Below, piece by piece: positions 36,364 to 45,892 of a stretch of 64,000 nt of DNA; the first letter of the stretch is position 1; each line of letters starts with the position of its first letter. Source of the DNA: Roseateles sp049532965. GTDB taxonomy: Bacteria > Pseudomonadota > Gammaproteobacteria > Burkholderiales > Burkholderiaceae_C. The notes under the pieces were generated by a model that ran no database searches, was not told where the DNA came from, and saw only the letters and a program-made list of their open reading frames with translations. The position numbers and the translations under genes were made by a program. Where the stretch lies: contig NZ_CP186694.1 of the NCBI RefSeq assembly GCF_049532965.1, forward strand, positions 1,116,001 through 1,180,000. Reading direction: 5' to 3'.

Positions 36364-37418
36364 GCGGCGCGCCCAGCGGGACGCTCCAGGTCAAGCGCCT
36401 GGCGCTGAAGGACGCGGACGGAGCCCGGCGCTGGGACGCGTTCGTGCAGCGCTGCCCGGCCGCGACCTTCTTCCACCTGGCGGCCTGGCAACGGATCCTG
36501 CGGCGGCAGTTCGGGCATGAAGGCTACTTCCTCTACGCCGAGCGCGATGGCGCCATCGAGGGCGTGTTGCCGCTGGCGGAGAACAAGAGCCGCCTGTTCG
36601 GCCATGCGCTGGTGGGCCTGCCGTTCGCCGTCTATGGCGGCGTCGCGGCGGACAGCGACGACGCGGCCCGCGCGCTGGAGGAGGAGGCACAGGCGCTGGC
36701 CCGCCGCCTCGGCGTCGAGCATCTGGAGCTGCGCAACGTGCAGCGCCGCCGCCCTGACTGGCCGCATCAGGACCTCTACGTCACCTTCCGCAAGGAGATC
36801 CTGCCGGACGAGGAGGCCAACATGCTGGCCATCCCGCGCAAGCAGCGCGCGATGGTCCGCAAGGGCATCAAGAACGAGCTGAAGGCGGAGATCGACCGCG
36901 ACGTCTCGCGGTTCTTCACGCTGTACGCGGACAACGTGCATCGCCACGGCACGCCCGCGATGCCCAGGCGCTATTTCCAGGCGCTGCTCGACGAGTTCGG
37001 CGATGCGGCCGAGGTGCTGATCGTCACCGGCCCGCAGGGGGAGCCGCTGTCCGGCGTGCTGAGCTTCTATTTCCGCGACGAGGTGCTGCCGTACTACGCT
37101 GGCGACGCGGTGGCTGCGCGCGACCTGGCGGCGAACGACTTCAAGTACTGGGAGCTGATGCGCCGTGCCTGCGGCCGCGGCCTCAAGGTCTTCGACTACG
37201 GCCGCAGCAAGCAGGGCACCGGCAGCTACGCATTCAAGAAGAACTGGGGCTTCGAGCCGACGCCGCTGCACTACGAGTACTGCCTCTACAAGCGCGAGGC
37301 CGTGCCGCAGAACAACCCGAGCAACGCCAAGTACCAGCTGATGATCAAGGCTTGGCGCCGGCTGCCGCTCTCGGTGGCCAACTGGCTGGGACCGCACATC
37401 GTCCGCAGCCTGGGGTAG
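36360..37418 (+). CDS. FemAB-family XrtA/PEP-CTERM-associated protein (TIGR03019)
   Basis: 352-residue GNAT-fold protein of the FemAB/acyl-transfer type. Conserved stretches: CPAATFFHLAAWQRILRRQF, LPLAENKSRLFGHALVGLPF, AIPRKQRAMVRKGIKNEL, FDYGRSKQGTGSYAFKKNWG. FemAB proteins transfer aminoacyl groups onto amino sugars; the acceptor here is unknown but is probably the EPS repeat unit. Overlaps the deacetylase end by 4 bases. Confidence 0.93.
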   Translation: MSGAPSGTLQVKRLALKDADGARRWDAFVQRCPAATFFHLAAWQRILRRQFGHEGYFLYAERDGAIEGVLPLAENKSRLFGHALVGLPFAVYGGVAADSDDAARALEEEAQALARRLGVEHLELRNVQRRRPDWPHQDLYVTFRKEILPDEEANMLAIPRKQRAMVRKGIKNELKAEIDRDVSRFFTLYADNVHRHGTPAMPRRYFQALLDEFGDAAEVLIVTGPQGEPLSGVLSFYFRDEVLPYYAGDAVAARDLAANDFKYWELMRRACGRGLKVFDYGRSKQGTGSYAFKKNWGFEPTPLHYEYCLYKREAVPQNNPSNAKYQLMIKAWRRLPLSVANWLGPHIVRSLG

Positions 37419-37421
37419 CCG

Positions 37422-38645
37422 ATGGCCAACATCCTCTATCTGGTCCACCGGCTGCCGTATCCGCCCAACAAGGGCGACAAGCTGCGGTCGTACCACCTGC
37501 TCAAGCACCTGGCCGCGCATCACAAGGTCTGGCTGGGCACCTTCGTCGACGACGCGGAGGACTGGGCCCATGTGCCGGCCTTGCAGGCGCAGTGCGAGGA
37601 ACTCTTTGCCGCCGACCTGAACCCGCTGCTGGCGCGGCTCGCCAGCCTGCGCGGCCTGGCGACGGGCGAGGCGCTGAGCCTGCCGTACTACCGCCATCGC
37701 GCGATGCGCGACTGGATCGCGAAACTCGCGCGCGAGCAGCGCTTCGATGCGATCGTGGTGTTCTCGTCGACGATGGCGCAGTACGCGGAGCAACTGCGCG
37801 CGTTCGCCGGCCCGGTGCCGATGCTGATCGACTTCGTCGACGTGGACTCGGCCAAGTGGACCGACTACGCCAAGGCGCACCGCTGGCCGATGTCGTGGAT
37901 CTACCGCCGCGAGGGCCGCGAGTTGCTGGCGTATGAGCGCCGCGTGGCGGAACAGGCCCGCTGCTCGTTCTTCGTGACCGAGGGCGAAAAGGCGCTGTTC
38001 CAGCAACTGTCGGCCACCGGTGCGCCGGTCGAGGCGCTGAGCAATGGCGTGGACAGCGGCTATTTCTCGCCGCTGCCGCAGCAGGCCAGCCCGTTCGATG
38101 CCGACGAGTTGCCGCTGGTGTTCACCGGCGCGATGGACTACTGGCCCAATGTCGACGCGGTGCAGTGGTTCGCGGCGGAAGTGCTGCCGCAGTTGCGCCA
38201 GCGCTGGCCGACGCTGCGCTTCACCATCGTCGGCCGCGCGCCGACACCGGCGGTGCTGGCGCTGGCCGGTGACGCGGTGCGCGTGACCGGCACGGTCCCG
38301 GATGTGCGGCCCTACCTGCAGCACGCCGCGGCGGTGGTCGCGCCACTGCGGCTCGCGCGCGGCGTGCAGAACAAGATCCTCGAGGCGATGGCCGTGGGCC
38401 GGCCGGTCGTGGCGGCACGCAGTTGCGTCGAGGCGCTGGGCGCCGACGGCGTGCTGGCCGGCCAGGACCTGCTGTCGGCCGACAGCGCCAACGACTACCT
38501 CGAGCTGCTCCATGCGCTGCTGAGCGCGCCCGCCCGTGCGCAGGCGATCGGCCAGCAGGCGCGCGAGCGCGTGCTGCGCCAGTTCAGCTGGCAGGCGCAT
38601 CTGTCCAAGCTCGACGGCTATCTGCCGCAAGGACTGCCGGCATGA
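37422..38645 (+). CDS. TIGR03087-type XrtA-associated glycosyltransferase
   Basis: 407-residue GT-B glycosyltransferase. Start MANILYLVHRLPYPPNKGDK and LRSYHLLKHLAAHHKVWLGT are diagnostic. The C-terminal half carries LPLVFTGAMDYWPNVDAVQW, FTIVGRAPTPAVLAL and the nucleotide-sugar site LRLARGVQNKILEAMAVGRP. Cytoplasmic, builds the EPS repeat. Its stop overlaps the exosortase start (ATGA). Confidence 0.95.
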   Translation: MANILYLVHRLPYPPNKGDKLRSYHLLKHLAAHHKVWLGTFVDDAEDWAHVPALQAQCEELFAADLNPLLARLASLRGLATGEALSLPYYRHRAMRDWIAKLAREQRFDAIVVFSSTMAQYAEQLRAFAGPVPMLIDFVDVDSAKWTDYAKAHRWPMSWIYRREGRELLAYERRVAEQARCSFFVTEGEKALFQQLSATGAPVEALSNGVDSGYFSPLPQQASPFDADELPLVFTGAMDYWPNVDAVQWFAAEVLPQLRQRWPTLRFTIVGRAPTPAVLALAGDAVRVTGTVPDVRPYLQHAAAVVAPLRLARGVQNKILEAMAVGRPVVAARSCVEALGADGVLAGQDLLSADSANDYLELLHALLSAPARAQAIGQQARERVLRQFSWQAHLSKLDGYLPQGLPA

Positions 38646-40249
38646 GCGCCACCACGCCGTCGACGCTCCAGGAGCGCGGGATCCCCGAACCCTGGCGGCG
38701 CCCGCTGCTGGCGCTGGCCGTGCTCACCGTGGCGCTGCTGCTGCTCTATCGGCAGACGGCGCTGGGCATGGTCACGATCTGGTGGCGCTCGGGCACGTTC
38801 ACGCATGCGTTCCTGGTGCCGCCCATCGTGCTGTGGCTCGCCTGGCGCCGGCGCGCGATGGTGGCGCCGCTGGTGCCGCGGCCGGTGCCCTGGCTGGCCG
38901 CGCCCATCGCCGCGCTGGGAGCGGCGTGGCTCTTCGCGGACTTCGCCGCGATCAACGCGGTCACGCAATTCACGCTGGTCGCGATGCTGGTGCTGCTCGT
39001 GCCGGCGGTGCTCGGCTGGCGCGTCGTGCGCGAGATGGCCTTCCCGCTCGGCTTCCTGTTCTTCTGCGTGCCGGTCGGCGAGTTCATGCTGCCGCAACTG
39101 ATGGACTGGACCGCGAAGTTCACCGTCATCGCGCTGCGCCTGAGCGGGCTCCCGGTGTACCAGGAAGGCCTGCAGTTCATCATCCCGAGCGGGCAGTGGT
39201 CCGTCGTCGAGGCCTGTTCCGGCGTCCGCTACCTGATCGCGTCGGCCATGGTCGGCACGCTGTACGCCTACCTCAGCTACCACTCGACGCGGCGGCGGCT
39301 GGCCTTCATCGCCTTCGCGCTGGCCCTGCCGCTGGTGGCCAACTGGGCGCGCGCCTACCTGATCGTGATGATCGGCCACGTGTCGGGCAACACGCTGGCC
39401 GTGGGCGTGGACCACCTGATCTACGGCTGGTTGTTCTTTGGCGTCGTCATGCTGGCGATGTTCCTGGCCGGTGCCCGATGGGCCCAGCCGGAGCTTGCGC
39501 TGGTGCCGCCGGCACGCGAGGTGGTGGCGCCGATGGCGTTCGGGTGGCCGGCCGTCGCGGTGGTGCTGCTGGCCTTTGTCGTGCCGGCTGCGGCGGGCCT
39601 GTGGCTGCGCCAGGGCCATGTCGCGCCGATCACCGAGTTGCCTGCCGTGGCCGCGGCGCCCGGTTGGCAGGATCGCCCGGTGTCCACGGACGCCTGGGTG
39701 CCCGGCTTTGAAGGCGCCAATGCCCGCCGTCACCAGCAGTTCAGCGGGCCGGCCGACGCGGCGGCCCCGGTGGTCGGCCTGCACCTGCAGCTCTATCGCG
39801 ACCAGGACTACGAGCGCAAGCTGGTGAGTTCGAGCAACATGGTCGTGGCGTCCGAGGACAAGCAGTGGGCCGTCACCGGCCGGGCCGAGGCCGCCTTCCA
39901 GCCCGCCGGCGGTAGCGGGCCGGTCCCTGTGCTGACCACGCAACTGCGAGCCGCGGCGCTGGACACGGTGACCGCACCGCGGATGCTGGTGTGGCATGTC
40001 TACTGGATCAATGGCCGGTCGATGACGAGCGCGTGGAAGGCGCGCGTCTGGGGCGCCCTGGAACGGCTGCGCGGCGGTGGCGACGATGCGGCGCTGGTGC
40101 TGGTCTACACCGCCGCCGACGCGCAGGCGCCCCAGCGTCTGGAAGCATTCCTGCGGCAGCACTGGACCGCCATCGATGCGGACCTGCGCCGGCAGCGCGA
40201 CGCGGGGACCTCCTCGCCGACGAGCGCGGCGACCGGAGCGGCGCGATGA
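38642..40249 (+). CDS. xrtA: Exosortase A with fused EpsI domain
   Basis: Integral-membrane transpeptidase-like enzyme that processes PEP-CTERM proteins. 535 residues with at least seven membrane helices in the first 310. The catalytic triad is visible: Cys192 in VVEACSGVRYLIAS, Arg237 in ANWARAYLIV and His258 in VGVDHLIYGWLFFG. The C-terminal ~200 residues form the EpsI domain (VSTDAWVPGFEGANARRHQQ, LHLQLYRDQDYERKLVSSSN, WHVYWINGR). Overlaps the preceding and following genes by 4 bases each. Its presence explains the PEP-CTERM protein at 27349. Confidence 0.97.
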   Translation: MSATTPSTLQERGIPEPWRRPLLALAVLTVALLLLYRQTALGMVTIWWRSGTFTHAFLVPPIVLWLAWRRRAMVAPLVPRPVPWLAAPIAALGAAWLFADFAAINAVTQFTLVAMLVLLVPAVLGWRVVREMAFPLGFLFFCVPVGEFMLPQLMDWTAKFTVIALRLSGLPVYQEGLQFIIPSGQWSVVEACSGVRYLIASAMVGTLYAYLSYHSTRRRLAFIAFALALPLVANWARAYLIVMIGHVSGNTLAVGVDHLIYGWLFFGVVMLAMFLAGARWAQPELALVPPAREVVAPMAFGWPAVAVVLLAFVVPAAAGLWLRQGHVAPITELPAVAAAPGWQDRPVSTDAWVPGFEGANARRHQQFSGPADAAAPVVGLHLQLYRDQDYERKLVSSSNMVVASEDKQWAVTGRAEAAFQPAGGSGPVPVLTTQLRAAALDTVTAPRMLVWHVYWINGRSMTSAWKARVWGALERLRGGGDDAALVLVYTAADAQAPQRLEAFLRQHWTAIDADLRRQRDAGTSSPTSAATGAAR

Positions 40250-41442
40250 GCGCGCGCCTGAGCGCGGTGCGCGCCGCCACGTCCGCCGACGCGCGGCCGC
40301 TGGTGCTCCACGTGATGTATCGCTTCGACACCGGCGGCCTGGAGAACGGGGTGGTGAACCTGATCAACCACATGCCGGCGGACCGCTACCGCCATGCGAT
40401 CGTCGCGCTGACCGAGGTCACGGACTTCCGCAAGCGGCTGCAACGCGACGACGTCGACTGCATCGCGCTGAACAAGCCGCCGGGGCAGGGCTTCTGGCTG
40501 TATCCGAAGCTGTACCGGCTGTTCCGCGAGCTGAAGCCCGCGATCGTGCACAGCCGCAATCTCGCGGCGCTGGAAGTGCAGTTGCCCGCCTGGGCGGCGC
40601 GCGTGCCGGTCCGCATCCATGGCGAGCATGGGCGCGACGTCGGCGACCTCGACGGCCGCAATCGCGCCTACCAGCGCGTGCGCCGCTTCTACAAGCCGTT
40701 CGTGTCGCACTACATCGCGCTGTCGCGCGACCTGGGCGACTACCTGACCGGTCCCGTCGGCGTGCCGGCCGCGCGGGTCAGCCAGTTCGTCAACGGCGTC
40801 GACACGCAGCGCTTCCAGCGCCAGCAGGTCGAGGCCATTCCGGGTTGCCCGTTCGATCCGGCGTCGCACTGGCTGATCGGGACCGTCGGCCGCATGGCGC
40901 CGGTGAAGGACCAGCTGATGCTGACGCGCGCGTTCATCGCGCTGATCACGCAGGCCCCTGCGCTGCGCGCGCGAGCGCGCCTGGTGCTGGTCGGGGACGG
41001 CCCGCTGCGCGCGCGGTGCCAGGCCTTGCTGGACGAGGCCGGCATGGCGGGACTGGCCTGGCTGCCGGGCGAGCGCGGCGACGTGCCGGCCGTGATGCGC
41101 GGGCTGCACGTCTTCGCGTTGCCATCGTTGGCGGAGGGCATCTCCAACACCATCCTCGAGGCGATGGCCAGCGGCCTGCCGGTGGTGGCGACGGAGGTCG
41201 GCGGCAACGCGGACCTGGTGACGCGCGAGGTCAGCGGCCTGCTGGTGCCGGCGGCCGCGCCCGAGGCCATGGCCGCCGCGCTGCTGCGGCTCGCGCGCGA
41301 TCCGGTGCTGGCGGCGGCGATGGGCGAAGCGGGCCGGCAACGCGTCGAGCGCGACTTCAGCCTGCGCGCGATGGTGGCCCGTTACCAGGGCCTGTATGAC
41401 ACGCTGCGCGGCGGGGCCGCCAGCGATGGCGAGAAGAACTGA
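40246..41442 (+). CDS. TIGR03088-type XrtA-associated glycosyltransferase
   Basis: 398-residue GT4 glycosyltransferase. VLHVMYRFDTGGLENGVVNL, HSRNLAALEVQLPAWAARVP and IHGEHGRDVGDLDGRN are signature sequences. The donor-binding end is VFALPSLAEGISNTILEAMA followed by SGLPVVATEVGGN. The ATG at 40246 overlaps the xrtA stop. Confidence 0.95.
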   Translation: MSARLSAVRAATSADARPLVLHVMYRFDTGGLENGVVNLINHMPADRYRHAIVALTEVTDFRKRLQRDDVDCIALNKPPGQGFWLYPKLYRLFRELKPAIVHSRNLAALEVQLPAWAARVPVRIHGEHGRDVGDLDGRNRAYQRVRRFYKPFVSHYIALSRDLGDYLTGPVGVPAARVSQFVNGVDTQRFQRQQVEAIPGCPFDPASHWLIGTVGRMAPVKDQLMLTRAFIALITQAPALRARARLVLVGDGPLRARCQALLDEAGMAGLAWLPGERGDVPAVMRGLHVFALPSLAEGISNTILEAMASGLPVVATEVGGNADLVTREVSGLLVPAAAPEAMAAALLRLARDPVLAAAMGEAGRQRVERDFSLRAMVARYQGLYDTLRGGAASDGEKN

Positions 41443-41456
41443 CACGGGATAGGACC

Positions 41457-43376
41457 ATGTGCGGAATCAGCGGACTCTTCGACACCCGGGGGCGGCGCGA
41501 CTTCGACGGCGCGCTGATGCATCGCATCAACGACTCGCTGCACCACCGCGGCCCGGACGAGGGCTCCATCCACCTGCAACCGGGCCTGGCCTTCGGCCAC
41601 CGCCGGCTGTCGATCATCGACATCGCGACAGGACAGCAGCCGCTCTTCAACGAGGACCGCTCGGTCGGCATCGTCTTCAACGGCGAGATCTACAACTACC
41701 AGGAACTTACCCGCGAGCTGACCGCGCTGGGCTACAACTTCCAGACCAAGAGCGACACCGAGGTCATCGTGCACGCCTGGTCCGCCTGGGGCGAGGACTG
41801 CGTCCAGAAGCTGCGCGGCATGTTCGCGTTCGTGCTGTGGGACCGGGCGCGCGACCAGCTCTTCATGGCGCGCGACCGGCTCGGCGTGAAGCCGATGTTC
41901 TACGCGCTGCTCGATGACGGCACGCTGGTGTTCGGTTCCGAGCTGAAGGCCTTGCTCGCCCATCCCGGCATGAAGCGCGACCTCGTGCCGCAGGCGGTGG
42001 AGGAGTACTTCGCGCTGGGCTACGTGGCCGAGCCGCGCACCGTCTTCCGCCAGGCGCTGAAGCTGCCGCCGGCGCACACGCTGGTGGTCCGGCGCGGCGA
42101 CCGCGAGCTCGGCGAGCCGCGGCGCTACTGGGACGTCAACTTCACGACCGATCTCCGGATCGACGAGGTGCAAGCGCAGGAGGAACTGACGCGCCGCTTG
42201 CGCGAGTCCGTGAAGCTGCGGCTGATCTCCGAAGTGCCGCTGGGCGCCTTCCTGTCGGGCGGCGTGGACTCCAGCGCGGTCGTCGCGATGATGGCGGGCG
42301 AGACCAACGGACCGGTGAAGACCTGTTCGATCGCCTTCGACGACCCGCAATACAACGAGTCCGAGTTCGCGCAGATGGTGGCGGATCGCTACAAGACCGA
42401 CCACCATGTCGAGACGGTCCAGAGCGACGACTTCGACCTGATCGACACGCTGGCGCGGCTCTACGACGAGCCGTATGCGGACAGCTCCGCGATCCCGACC
42501 TACCGCGTCTGCCAGTTGGCGCGCAAACATGTGACGGTGGCGCTGTCCGGCGACGGCGGCGACGAGAGCTTCGGCGGTTATCGCCGCTACAAGCTGCACA
42601 TGATGGAAGAGCGCATGCGCGCCAGCCTGCCGCTGGGGCTGCGCAAGCCGCTCTTCGGCACGCTGGGCCGGCTCTATCCGAAGGCGGACTGGGCGCCGCG
42701 CGTGTTCCGCGCCAAGACCACCTTCCAGGCGCTGGCACGCAATTCGGTGGAGGCCTACTTCCACACGATGTCGGTGATCCGCGATGCGGAGCGCCTGCCG
42801 CTGTACAGTGCGCGCTTCAAGTCGGAGCTCGGCGGCTACAACGCGCGCGACCTGTTCCTGCGGCATGCGGAGCGGGCGGGCACCGACGATCCGCTGGCGC
42901 TGATCCAGTACATCGACCTCCAGACCTATCTGGTGGGCGACATCAACACCAAGGTCGATCGGGCGTCGATGGCGCATTCGCTGGAAGTGCGGGAGCCGCT
43001 GATGGACCATCCGCTGGTCGAGTGGCTGGCGACGCTGCCGTCCGACCTGAAGCTGCGTGGCGGCGAGGGCAAGTACCTGTTCAAGAAGACGCTGGAGCCG
43101 CACCTGCCGCGCGATGTGCTGTACCGGCCCAAGATGGGATTCGCGGTGCCGCTGGCGCGCTGGTTCCGCGGGCCGCTGCGCCAGCGCGTGCGCGGCGCCT
43201 TGCTGGGCGGTCCGCTGGCGGATTCGGGCTGGTTCGACCTGAAGGCCGTCGGCCAGCTGGTCGAGCAGCATGAGAACGGGTCGCGCGATCACAGCACGCC
43301 GCTGTGGACCTTGCTGATGTACGACGCGTTCCTGCGCAACGTGATGGGCGTGGCACCGCTGCGCGAGGCCGCGTGA
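41457..43376 (+). CDS. XrtA-associated asparagine-synthase-like amidotransferase (TIGR03108)
   Basis: 639 residues. Class II glutaminase domain with intact MCGISGLFDT (Cys as residue 2, N-terminal after Met removal), HHRGPDEGS and FNGEIYNYQEL. The synthase domain has LGAFLSGGVDSSAVVAMMAG (ATP-pyrophosphatase loop) and ALSGDGGDESFGGYRRY. In exosortase loci this homologue probably amidates a sugar acid or other EPS component, rather than making asparagine (established association, function inferred). Confidence 0.95.
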   Translation: MCGISGLFDTRGRRDFDGALMHRINDSLHHRGPDEGSIHLQPGLAFGHRRLSIIDIATGQQPLFNEDRSVGIVFNGEIYNYQELTRELTALGYNFQTKSDTEVIVHAWSAWGEDCVQKLRGMFAFVLWDRARDQLFMARDRLGVKPMFYALLDDGTLVFGSELKALLAHPGMKRDLVPQAVEEYFALGYVAEPRTVFRQALKLPPAHTLVVRRGDRELGEPRRYWDVNFTTDLRIDEVQAQEELTRRLRESVKLRLISEVPLGAFLSGGVDSSAVVAMMAGETNGPVKTCSIAFDDPQYNESEFAQMVADRYKTDHHVETVQSDDFDLIDTLARLYDEPYADSSAIPTYRVCQLARKHVTVALSGDGGDESFGGYRRYKLHMMEERMRASLPLGLRKPLFGTLGRLYPKADWAPRVFRAKTTFQALARNSVEAYFHTMSVIRDAERLPLYSARFKSELGGYNARDLFLRHAERAGTDDPLALIQYIDLQTYLVGDINTKVDRASMAHSLEVREPLMDHPLVEWLATLPSDLKLRGGEGKYLFKKTLEPHLPRDVLYRPKMGFAVPLARWFRGPLRQRVRGALLGGPLADSGWFDLKAVGQLVEQHENGSRDHSTPLWTLLMYDAFLRNVMGVAPLREAA

Positions 43377-44671
43377 GCGTTGCCGCCGCACCCCGCATGA
43401 AGATCCTTTACCACCATCGCACCGCGTCCAAGGACGGGCAGGCCGTCCACATCGAGGAGATGATCGGCTCGCTGCGCGCGCTCGGCCATGAGGTGTGCGT
43501 CGTCGCGCCCGGCGGGGAGTCCGCGCCGGAAGAGAAGTCGACGATGGGCAATGACGCCGGCTGGGTGCACCGCCTGCGCGCCAAGCTGCCCAAGGCGCTG
43601 TACGAGCTGCTGGAGCTGGCGTACTCGCTGGTGGCCTACCGGCGGCTGGCCGCGGCGGCCAGGGCCTTCGGGCCGGACGTGATCTACGAGCGCTACAACC
43701 TCTATCTGCTGAGCGGCCTGATGCTGAAGAAGCGGCTGGGCGTGCCGTTGCTGCTGGAGGTCAACGCGCCGCTGGTCGATGAGCGCGCGCGGTTCGGCGG
43801 CCTGGCGTTGCCGCGCCTGGCGCGGTGGGCCGAGGACACCGTGTGGCGAGGCGCCGATGCGGTGTTGCCCGTGACGAAGGTGCTCGGTGCCATGGTGGCC
43901 GCGCGCGGGGTGCCCGCGGAGCGTCTGGTCGTGATTCCGAACGGGATCAACGAGGATCACTTCGACGCCGCGCCGTCGCCGGATGAAGCAAAACGCGCGC
44001 TCGGGTGGGACGGCGCGCTGGTGCTGGGCTTCACCGGCTTCGTCCGCGACTGGCATGGCATGGACCGCGTGATCCGCTGGATGGCGACCGGGGCCGCGCC
44101 CGCCAACGCGCGGTTGCTGGTCGTCGGCGACGGCCCGGCGCGCGAGGACCTGGAACGGCTGGCGGCCGAGCTGCGGCTCGGCGACCGGGTGCGTTTCACT
44201 GGCGTCGTGTCGCGCGACGAGGTGCCGCGGCATGTCGCCGCTTTTGACATCGCGCTGCAACCGGCGGTCGTCGCCTATGCGTCGCCGCTGAAGCTGTTCG
44301 AGTACCTGGCGCTGGGCAAGGCCATCGTCGCCCCTCGGCAGCCCAACATCGAGGAAGTGCTGGACGACGAACTGAATGCGCTGCTGTTCGAGCCGTCACA
44401 GGCCGGCGCGCTGGAAGCGCTGCTGGCGCGGCTGGCGTCGGACGAGGCGCTGCGGCAGCGGCTGGGAGAGGGCGCGCGATCGACGATTGCGCGGCTGCAC
44501 CTGACCTGGCACGGCAACGCCGAGCGGGTCGTCGCACTGGGCCAGTCGCTGAAGGCGGGGCAGGGCGTGCCCGGCGCGGGGAAGGTCGCGGAGAAGGCTG
44601 CGGAGAAGGCTGCGGAGAAGGCTGCGGCCCCTGTGGCAGCAGCGGCGTCCGCCGAGGATGCGAAGGCCTGA
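43373..44671 (+). CDS. GT4-family glycosyltransferase with Ala/Glu/Lys repeat tail
   Basis: About 432 residues. KILYHHRTASKDGQAVHIEE starts the GT-B fold, with RLVVIPNGINEDHFDAAPS, LGFTGFVRDWHGMDRVI and ASPLKLFEYLALGKAIVAPR in the donor domain. I choose GTG at 43373, which overlaps the upstream stop as GTGA and has GCGAGG in front; ATG at 43397 is the alternative. The C-terminus repeats AEKA three times (12-bp units GCTGCGGAGAAG) before an Ala-rich end, an extension not needed for catalysis. Confidence 0.92.
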   Translation: MSVAAAPRMKILYHHRTASKDGQAVHIEEMIGSLRALGHEVCVVAPGGESAPEEKSTMGNDAGWVHRLRAKLPKALYELLELAYSLVAYRRLAAAARAFGPDVIYERYNLYLLSGLMLKKRLGVPLLLEVNAPLVDERARFGGLALPRLARWAEDTVWRGADAVLPVTKVLGAMVAARGVPAERLVVIPNGINEDHFDAAPSPDEAKRALGWDGALVLGFTGFVRDWHGMDRVIRWMATGAAPANARLLVVGDGPAREDLERLAAELRLGDRVRFTGVVSRDEVPRHVAAFDIALQPAVVAYASPLKLFEYLALGKAIVAPRQPNIEEVLDDELNALLFEPSQAGALEALLARLASDEALRQRLGEGARSTIARLHLTWHGNAERVVALGQSLKAGQGVPGAGKVAEKAAEKAAEKAAAPVAAAASAEDAKA

Positions 44672-44674
44672 CCG

Positions 44675-45892
44675 ATGCTGAAGCTGTTGACCTTCTCGAC
44701 GCTGTACCCCAGCGCGGTGATGCCGAGCCACGGCATTTTCGTGGAGACGCGGCTGCGGCACCTGGTCGCGTCGCGCCAGGCGGCGTCGCGCGTCGTTGCG
44801 CCGGTGCCCTGGTTTCCGCTGCGTGGCGAGCGCTTCGGCGAGTACGGCAAGTTCGCCGCGACACCCGCGCAGGAGATGCGCCACGGGCTGGACGTGGTCC
44901 ATCCGCGCTTCGTGCGCCTGCCCAAGGTCGGCATGAGCAGCGCGCCGTACACGCTGGCCTGGACCTTCCTGCGGGCGGCGCGGCGCCTGCAGGCGCAGGG
45001 ATACGACTTCGACCTGATCGATGCGCACTATTTCTATCCGGACGGCGTGGCCGCCGCGATGGTGGCGAAGGCCTTGAACAAGCCGCTGGTGATCACGGCG
45101 CGCGGGACGGACATCAACCTGATTCCCGCCTACGCCTTCCCGCGGAAGCTGATCCTGCGCGCGGCCGCGCAGGCGGACGCGATGATCACTGTCTGCGAGG
45201 CGCTCAGGGACGAGCTGGTCGCGCTGGGGGCCGAGCCGTCCAAGGTGACCGCGCTGCGCAACGGCGTGGACCTGACGCTGTTCCACCCGTCTGGCCGTGA
45301 GGCGGCCCGTGCCGCGCTGCAACTGTCGGCGGACGGCGACGGCAGGCGCTTCACGCTGGCGTCGGTCGGCCACCTGATCGAGCGCAAGGGACATGACCTG
45401 GTGATCGGCGCGCTGGCCGAGCTGCCGGACGTCGACCTGCTGATCGCGGGCGCCGGACCGGAAGAGGGCGCGTTGCGCCGGCTGGCGGCGTCGCTCGGCG
45501 TGGCCGGGCGCGTGCGCTTCCTTGGCGCGGTGCCGCAGGCGCGCTTGCGCGAGGTGTATGCCGCCGTGGACGCGCTGGTGCTGGCCTCGAGCCGCGAAGG
45601 CTGGGCCAATGTCCTGCTGGAGGCGATGGCTTGCGGCACGCCGGTGGTGGCGTCCAATGTCTGGGGAACCCCGGAGGTCGTGGCCAGTCCCGAAGCGGGC
45701 GAGCTCATGCCCGAGCGCACGGCGGCCGGTGTGGCCGAGGCGGTGCGCCGGCTGCGCGCCGCGCCTCGCGATCGCGGCGCGACGCGGCGTTATGCCGAGC
45801 GCTTCAGCTGGGACGCGACGACGCAAGGCCAGCTCGACCTTTTCCATCGCATCCTGGCCGCGCGGCGGTCACCGGAGCTGCGCCATGCGTGA
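44675..45892 (+). CDS. GT4-family glycosyltransferase
   Basis: 405 residues. N-terminal domain MLKLLTFSTLYPSAVMPSHG then IFVETRLRHLV; acceptor side DLIDAHYFYPDGVAAAMVAK; donor side TLASVGHLIERKGHDLVI, ASSREGWANVLLEAMACGTP and SNVWGTPEVV. Common next to XrtA polymerase genes. Starts 3 bases after the preceding stop and overlaps the next gene by 8 bases, so all three are co-translated. Confidence 0.94.
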   Translation: MLKLLTFSTLYPSAVMPSHGIFVETRLRHLVASRQAASRVVAPVPWFPLRGERFGEYGKFAATPAQEMRHGLDVVHPRFVRLPKVGMSSAPYTLAWTFLRAARRLQAQGYDFDLIDAHYFYPDGVAAAMVAKALNKPLVITARGTDINLIPAYAFPRKLILRAAAQADAMITVCEALRDELVALGAEPSKVTALRNGVDLTLFHPSGREAARAALQLSADGDGRRFTLASVGHLIERKGHDLVIGALAELPDVDLLIAGAGPEEGALRRLAASLGVAGRVRFLGAVPQARLREVYAAVDALVLASSREGWANVLLEAMACGTPVVASNVWGTPEVVASPEAGELMPERTAAGVAEAVRRLRAAPRDRGATRRYAERFSWDATTQGQLDLFHRILAARRSPELRHA

